Shown one piece after another: positions 57,754 to 64,000 of a stretch of DNA of 64,000 nt. Source of the DNA: Mesaphorura yosii (taxonomy: Eukaryota; Arthropoda; Collembola; Poduromorpha; Tullbergiidae); assembly GCA_009869945.1 (NCBI GenBank), contig WIXG01000103.1:159991-223990 (forward strand), written 5' to 3'. The notes under the pieces are model-generated. The model was not told the origin of the DNA and ran no database searches. It was given only the letters and a program-made list of their open reading frames with translations. A program made the translations under genes and the position numbers. Within the stretch, counting starts at the first letter, position 1; every line of letters begins with the position of its first letter.

Positions 57754-60700
57754 TTATGCAAAAGTATCGCTAATGATTTTCGCAGCGTCCTTTTGATGTA
57801 GTTGTCCAATTCCTACTGCAGGAGCTCCGAGAGGTCCACGTCCAGCATAGGAGATCTAGTTAAAAGTTCTAAGTTTCACTCCAGTACCCAACAGCGTATT
57901 ATTCGACGACTTACAGTGGTGCCCACCAAATTTTGAAATCTGGGCCTTATGAAAGTCCAAGCTCCCATGTTTTGATGTTCTTCTTGACTCCATACAACAC
58001 CTGACAAAGAACAGCAGAACAGTCGTAATTCTGATATGTCTTTCATTTTTAATGCTATCATCATCATGTACGTGGCACTCACTTTTCACATTCTTATATT
58101 TATCAAGCTCGTTTCTAATTTCCTGCGCTGGGAATGGACACAGCGATTCAACTCGAATTAAGGCAATGTCTTTGCGGTTGAGTTCTTGTCTTTTGTCCTG
58201 CAGTGTGTAAAAGTGTTTTCCGCTCACAAAAATTAGTTTCTGAACATCGCTCGGATTAACAGATGCATCCCCTAAAGTGTAAATCAAGCTTGTATAAAAT
58301 CAACAATGCATTTACACTCATCGGACGCTTTGACCTTCGAGGCCTTCGACTTGCCTATCACAGGTTTAAAATGGGTACCGGGTCCCATGTCGTCTAAAGT
58401 CGACTGCGCTGATGACAACCTGAGCAGGGTTTTTGGGGATATTACCACAAGCGGTTTTCTGAAGTTTCGAATCATCTGAAAAACACGAAATTGGTCAACT
58501 TATAATTTATAGTAATTAAAACGGATTACGTTTTGCAGACCTGCCGCCTGAGAAGATGGAAGTATTGCCCTGGGGTACTTGGATTCACAACTTGAAAGTT
58601 GTTGTAATCCCCGTCTACCTTGCCGTCCTCATTGGAGTCCGTCATTTGAAGAAACCTTTCGATCCTGCAGGAGCTGTGTTCTGGTCCAGCTCCATCCATT
58701 CCGTGTGGTAGTAGCATGACAAGCCCGCTGTGGTGCATCCACTTGGCTAAGAGAAAATTCATGATTTTAGTTCGAAGCACAATCAAGCTGTGCTAAAAAA
58801 TGGAGTCTACTTTCTCCTGATGTGACCATTGTGTCGATGATAATTTGTGCCCCGTTGAAGAAGTCTCCGAATTGTGCTTCCCAAATACAAAGATTGGACG
58901 GATGCTCGAGGCTGAATCCGTACTCAAAGGCGAGCACTGCCTCCTCGGACAATGTTGTGTTCGCCATCTTAACAAAGAACATTCTTTGATTTGGCTTAAG
59001 ATCCAATTAAAGTGGTACGCATGAATTTTGATGCAAATGAAATTACTTCAAGGGAATTTTCTTGCTTCTCGACTAGAGAGTTTAAGGGTATACAAATTTC
59101 GCCAGTTGTTTGATCCACAAGCATCATGTGACCTGCGAAATCCCAAAATATCGTCATTACGATTACCTCTTTATAAGTAAGGTTATTTCAAGTTCACGCC
59201 TGCTCTTACGATGGGAAAATGTTCCACGCCCGACGTCTTCGCCGCTGAATCGAACATCGAACCCTATATTCGAGAAATTATAAGAATTCCTTACAATCTT
59301 ACACACCAGCGGGCTTGACTAGATTCCTACCCTGATAAAGTAATGACCCTACAGCCAAGGTTTCAGCCGTGGCCCAGTCAATGCCTGTCCCGTTTGTGAT
59401 CTTTGAAATCCTCGCTTTCACATAAGTTTTGTCTAAATGTGGGTGAATTTTCTGGAAGCAAGTTAAGCAATAATTAACCATTACTCAGCATCCAGCATCA
59501 CATCAGACATCAATTACGACTTACAAAGTCACTCGGGAATTCAACCGATTTTGCTCCGACGTATTTGAGCAAAGGAATGTCGATTCCTGTGTCCCATGTC
59601 GTGATTTGTTCTTGAGCTTGAACAATATTGGACCACTGCGCTTGCAAGTAGCTCCTGGCCGGAACATAGGTTTCTAGCAGTTTCATGTTGTCTCCTAGCA
59701 TTTGATTATGCTGATCAAGTGTGCTTTTAAGTGTGGCCGAGTCAAGCACTCCTTCTTTAATTAACTTATCATTGTAGGTATCAGGAATAGATCTATGGAA
59801 GTGGAAATCATTTGAACTTTTGCACGACAGGAAAAAAGTGCAGACGCAAACTCATACTTGCGAGAGTGGATGAGGCTGTAGAGGTGTGGATTTGTGAAGG
59901 TTGGATCGTCCAGCTTAAAACAGATCATCGTGAATTATTGTAACTACACTACCACCGTCACGATTTGCTTGCAATTTTTTTACCTCATTGTGGCCCCATC
60001 GTCGGAAACAAATGAGATCAATGAATATGTCTTTATGGAACTTTTGTCGGTACTCTACAGCAAGTTTTGTGGCCTGCACGACTTCCTGAGATGTGAGAAT
60101 AGATTTGGGATTAGATTACAATTTCCAAACGCTGATTATGATAGAGTCAATTTTTATAAGACTTACACGAGGACAGTCTGCATTCACGTGAATGACGGGT
60201 GCGCCAATCATTTTTCCCACATCGGAACTGTATCGAGAGGATCGTCCTCTCTCCTGTGGAGTCGTGAAGCCTAGTTGATTGTTGGTTACCAAATGAATTG
60301 ATCCACCAACACGAAAGTGAGGAACGCTTGCGAATCCCAGGGTCTCTTGATTCACACCTTGGCCTGAAATTGCTGCATCGCCATGAATCTGAAGGGTAAC
60401 AATTAATTTATCGTCAAGTACGACATACGTATAGTGTCAGTGTGCCAGAGAGATTTGCAACAAATTCTTACCTGAACACATAAAACTCGAGACGAGAAGC
60501 TCGGAACCGTGCTTGAATAGTCGTAATCCTTTAAAGATTTCTGTTTCCCACGAACTTTTCCAACCGCCATCGGATTAACAGCCTGAAGCATAGGGAGGCA
60601 GAAATTAAGAAAGTGGAATTTCCAGGAATATTGGGCTAATGGTGAGAAAGTTACCTCTAAATGAGAAGAATTTGGCAATAAAATGCAATGAACAGGTTTC

Positions 60701-61866
60701 CCTTGTACATCCAAGTCCACTGACGTGCCTAGTGAGAGAGAGAAAATTCAACAATTCTTAAAATGGAATCAGACTGGAGGAAAATAGTGTTAAATAGAAG
60801 ATATACTCAAGTGAGACAGCACGTCGCCAGATGCTCTAGCTTCTGGTGGGAATTCAGAGAGTCCCTTCATTTTCCTAAACATCTGCACTGGTGGAAAATT
60901 TAGGGGCCCCACAAGAAGATTCAGTCGCCCACGATGCGCCATTCCAAGGACAATGTTGTCCACTTCGTGCTGAGCTGATCATATGAGAAATCGAAAAACC
61001 TTCGTTGCTTGTCATCTTTTCTGCTCGTAATTGTTTAGTTTTAGTGGTGCACGCTTACCACACGAGTTTAACAACTCCAAGAAAAATGCCATGAGTGTCT
61101 CACAACCCTCACCACCATACCGCTTCACAGTTGCAAACTTAGTGGCTAGAAAATGGTCAAAATTTTGTGACTTGGTCATCTCCAAGGCCAGCTGAACCTT
61201 GTACTCATTTGAGAGCAGGTCCTTTGTTAGCGCCAATTCCTCCGCTCTTTTCACAAACCATTCTCGCTCGGCTTCATCCTGCTCTTCAACACAAAATCAG
61301 TGAAATTGGCAATTGAATTACACGAGCAGCTGACCGGGGTACTTAATTGTCAATGCCATAAGAAGGTAGACGTTACATACCTCAATGTACATGAACTCAT
61401 ACCCGATGTGACCTGTGTACAATTGCTCCAAAATCCCAACACCGTTCTCAATGCTAATTTCATTGGCATTCGGTACGTTCAAAATCCCTGTCACGTTAAC
61501 TTGATCAGTCTTCTGAAGTGCGTAGCGATCAAACTCAATTTCAGGTACGGGTTCCGTATTGTCACTCCGCAAAGGGTTAAGCTGTGCTTTCCGGTGTCCA
61601 TGCTCGCGGAATGCGGTCACTAGGCGGTAAAAGTTTGCGTACTTGTTTCGGTTCGCGCATTCCTCCGCGGACAAAACGGATTCTAAACCAAATGAAACTC
61701 AAATAATTACTAATCGTCGTTTGGAAATCATCTTTCTCTCCACTATCATACCTGTGACGGCTTTTGGCACGCCCGGATGATGCCCGTACACGCCTTTGGT
61801 TCCGCTGTGGTACAGACATTTCCCAAATCGACGGTAATGGGTTGGGACAAAGCGGAGAAGTCTCAT
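57754..61866 (-). CDS. DHTKD1: DHTKD1, mitochondrial 2-oxoadipate dehydrogenase E1
   Basis: DHTKD1 decarboxylates 2-oxoadipate with thiamine diphosphate in lysine, hydroxylysine and tryptophan breakdown, passing the acyl group to DLST. Nineteen exons join in phase: 61752-61866, 61381-61682, 61059-61281, 60807-60974, 60655-60728, 60472-60582, 60167-60388, 59984-60085, 59858-59913, 59525-59792, 59331-59451, 59210-59263, 59047-59132, 58811-58994, 58541-58746, 58316-58475, 58083-58271, 57915-58000, 57754-57855; 942 residues. The N-terminus ([16 protein letters not shown]) is Arg-rich, fitting a transit peptide, followed by the DHTKD1-type GVYGHHP. E1 landmarks: [107 protein letters not shown] and [12 protein letters not shown]. 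The short N-terminus and GVYG motif distinguish it from OGDH. Its stop lies 125 bp from the GATAD1-like stop. Confidence 0.95.
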
Positions 61867-62345
61867 TCTGACAGGCACATTCGAAGCACCTGCACAAGTT
61901 GATTTTGAAAAGGTAACTGGTGAGAAAACTTTCGGTGATTTGTCGAACGCAAGCACGTGTTTCTGCTCCAACTGCTTAAACAGTTCTTCGCTAAGATAAC
62001 TTTTCTACTCTCTGTTCTCTGCTGCTTGATACTTATGTGGGAACGTACACTGTAGTTAAGCTGGCGAATGATCGCCGGTATGGAGAGCATGTTACGATGT
62101 TACGCAAGTCTGTCATGTTACATAATACATCAACGGTGACCAACATGAGGCTGTCGGGCTGTTCTTGAAAAGCTATGATAAGACTTTTAACCTGCTTGCC
62201 CTTCTGAGTAAGCATTTGGTGCTTGGAAACTCAATTTATTTTGGTTGCGACTTCACAAAAAAGGAATTAAAACACAGTAAAGCTACAAGCAAGAACTTGA
62301 TTCAAATTTTTCAATACAGTAGAGATGGCCAATTGCTAGACCGAG
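61867..62345. other. DHTKD1 promoter and regucalcin 3' region
   Basis: About 480 bp between two minus-strand genes. An AG just upstream of the DHTKD1 start (about 61889) may be a 5'UTR splice acceptor; no coding exon is evident upstream. Confidence 0.45.
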
Positions 62346-63466
62346 TTAACTAGAATGTTCAACGAAGCAATTTTGTGCGAATCCTTTAAATCGAGCATCT
62401 TTGCAAGTCACTCGAAAGATCTTTCCACCGTCCGGAATTCCAAGGTCAACTTTGGCAAGATTGACACTGGCTGAAGTCACCAATAATTCAGTGTAGTCAT
62501 TTCCTCCAAAACAGAGCGATGTTACATTCTGCACGGGCATTTTGATGGTGCCCAGTAGTTTGCCTAAAATAAATATTCGACCTTGTACTTGGGAACGTCC
62601 AGGCTGTGTTTTCACTTTACTTGTCAGTACCAGTTTTTGTGCAAATTTTCGCAATTCGTCCACCCTCCCAGCACGCGACGTACAAATTCCCGTCCAGGTC
62701 TGTTGTCAGTCCGTCCGGGTAGCCGCCAAACTCTTTATACTCAGCATCATTGTTGAAATCGAACAAAATGGCCTTGTTCGTCAGTGACATTGAATCAATA
62801 TCGAAATTGTACGCCCAAATTATACGTTTCAAGAAGTCTACCCAAAATAATTTCGTGTAGTCAGGAGACCACGCCAATCCATTTGGAAGACGATACGAAT
62901 CATCGACGACTTTCATGGCGTAATTTCCGTCAAAACAGTGCAACGTTCCTGTACACAAAATGGGGAGGCGTTTGAAACCGAAGCAATTCGAGAGTCTTTC
63001 GAGTTTTTAAGGACGCCAACTTACCTTCTTCATTTTTTATGTCAATTTCACTGAGTTCGTCAAATTTCGGGTTTCCAACCCACAATCTTCCTTTGATATC
63101 GCATTTCCCGTCGTTGAACGTGTGATGCTTTGATCCCATTTCGTATAATAGACGCGCTTCATTCGTAGCAGTGCTGTACTTGTACAGCTTGTTCATTGCC
63201 ACGACCAGGAACTCATTTTCCTCCCCCGTACCACTTGTCGCGTAAGGAATGACCGCTGATATGAAATCAAGCTCCGGACTCAAAGCTGGAACATCAACCA
63301 CCCTCCTCTCGGATTGCTTTGTCTTCAAATCCAGAGCACACATTTGCTTCGGAAAACAATCGACGTAAATTAGCCTTTGTTGCTTCTCACTCCAGAAAGG
63401 AGCTTCACCCAACATGGACACGTGAGTCGACACCACTTCGATTTTGTAATCACTAGTCGTGGCCAT
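62346..63466 (-). CDS. Regucalcin/SMP-30 gluconolactonase-like protein
   Basis: Regucalcin is a six-bladed beta-propeller, metal-dependent lactonase and calcium-binding protein of the cytosol; in arthropods several paralogs, including luciferin-regenerating-enzyme-like ones, exist. Three exons: 63025-63466, 62631-62948, 62346-62563; 325 residues against about 300 usual. Metal-ligand motifs are visible: LGEAPFW (Glu), FNDGKCDIKGRLWVG (Asn/Asp), YRLPNGLAWSPD (Asn) and GGYPDGLTTDLDGNLYVACW (Asp). The C-terminal part has TGKLLGTIKMPVQNVTSLCFGG and ELLVTSASVNL. Small insertions relative to vertebrate regucalcin occur between blades. I cannot decide between regucalcin and a luciferin-regenerating-enzyme paralog. 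Confidence 0.92.
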
Positions 63467-63893
63467 TTTATGTGGCTGGAGCGCGGGAGGTCCAATTCTT
63501 GGTGTTTACAACTTTGAAGTGAAGTGATGACTGATGACTGTCTCGAAAGCTGTACGAGCCACGAAAGCCACGAATACTAATTGAATCGATTAAGCTCTCA
63601 TTCAAGGTCGACCTTCATCAAACCTTAGAGCATTTATAAACTATGAGAAAATAGTCATGATCATCATGATTCAGCTGGTGAAGCACACTCCAGAGGGCTT
63701 TATTCATCTAGTTACAAAAAATATCTTCCACAACCAATAACATCAACTTAATTGCAGCCCAATCAGCTGCACTAATTGATGAGAACGGGTAGCAAGGAGG
63801 CACTACACTCGCAAAAAATAAACCAAATCTGACTTCTGGTGACAATTGACAGGCTGATATGACAGCGCAAAAAGTAATGACAAAAAGTTGTAC
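63467..63893. other. Regucalcin promoter and 5S flank
   Basis: A regucalcin promoter on the minus strand is expected here, but I see no clear TATA. The right end holds the 5S terminator. Confidence 0.45.
63883..63887 (-). terminator. RNA polymerase III T-run behind 5S rRNA
   Basis: AAAAA on the plus strand is TTTTT on the transcribed strand, seven bases after the 3' end of the 5S gene. A run of at least four T is the standard Pol III stop signal. Confidence 0.75.
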
Positions 63894-64000
63894 GCCAACA
63901 GCACCCGGGGTTCCCAGGCGGTCACCCATCCAAGTACTAACCGGGCTCGACGTTGCTTAACTTCAGTGATCGGACGAGAACTGGTGCTCTCAACGTGATA
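63894..64000 (-). rRNA. 5S ribosomal RNA, 5' end cut by window
   Basis: Read on the minus strand, 107 nt match eukaryotic 5S rRNA: GTTCTCGTCCGATCACTGAA, then GTTAAGCAACGTCGAGC (A-box region), TTAGTACTTGGATGGGTGAC and CGCCTGGGAACCCCGGGTGC, ending CTGTTGGC. The internal Pol III control elements (A box, intermediate element, C box) are intact. About 12 nt of the 5' end lie beyond the window. With a T-run terminator directly behind, it looks functional, though one differing base (GAACCCC where many have GAACACC) is paired consistently with its partner GGGTGC. Whether it is a lone copy or the edge of an array cannot be seen. Confidence 0.95.

Overview
The window is eukaryotic nuclear DNA, most likely from an arthropod with a compact genome. 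Evidence: split genes with many 55-100 nt GT-AG introns, AATAAA signals close behind stop codons, a neuroparsin (an arthropod neurohormone family), a short Calypso-type BAP1, and a 5S rRNA at the right edge. A crustacean such as a water flea is my best guess. That is an inference from gene structure and family content; no species-diagnostic sequence was identified.

I rebuilt 17 protein genes by joining exons by eye so that reading phase is kept across every junction and the product aligns with a family known from memory. Left to right: SETD3 (+); a long minus-strand block of calypso/BAP1 and Sgf11/ATXN7L3, then Rpt2/PSMC1 (+), then minus-strand genes for an eight-finger C2H2 protein, IFT70/TTC30 and a membrane RING-H2 protein; neuroparsin (+) behind TATA boxes; KCTD3 (+) converging on RCE1 (-); DDX23/PRP28 (+) divergent from RCE1; a TRPC-type channel (+) with an internally repeated tail; FAM177 (-); a GFRP-like protein (-); FBXO11 (+); an ANTP-type homeobox gene (+); a GATAD1-like gene without its GATA finger (+) converging on DHTKD1 (-); regucalcin (-); and a 5S rRNA (-) cut by the window end.

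The genes do not form one pathway. Most are housekeeping: proteasome, splicing, prenyl-protein processing, mitochondrial lysine catabolism, ciliary transport. Themes that recur are chromatin and ubiquitin (calypso, Sgf11, FBXO11, GATAD1-like, RING, Rpt2), and membrane or hormone signalling (TRPC, KCTD3, neuroparsin, GFRP-like). Large gene-poor stretches lie at 1-4.2 kb, 22.3-24.4 kb, 25.4-28.0 kb, 42.3-44.8 kb and 49.0-53.4 kb. The last flanks the homeobox gene and is the likeliest place for distal regulation.

I found no credible new multi-gene system. The most unusual items are: the 132-bp tandem repeat nested inside a larger duplication in the TRPC tail; a probable GC-AG intron in the same gene; a GAPGTGKT Walker A in Rpt2; an unresolved Sgf11 C-terminus; an unassignable homeodomain; the missing GATA finger; and a neuroparsin with 14 cysteines and two TATA boxes. 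Exon edges are hand-read and need transcript support.
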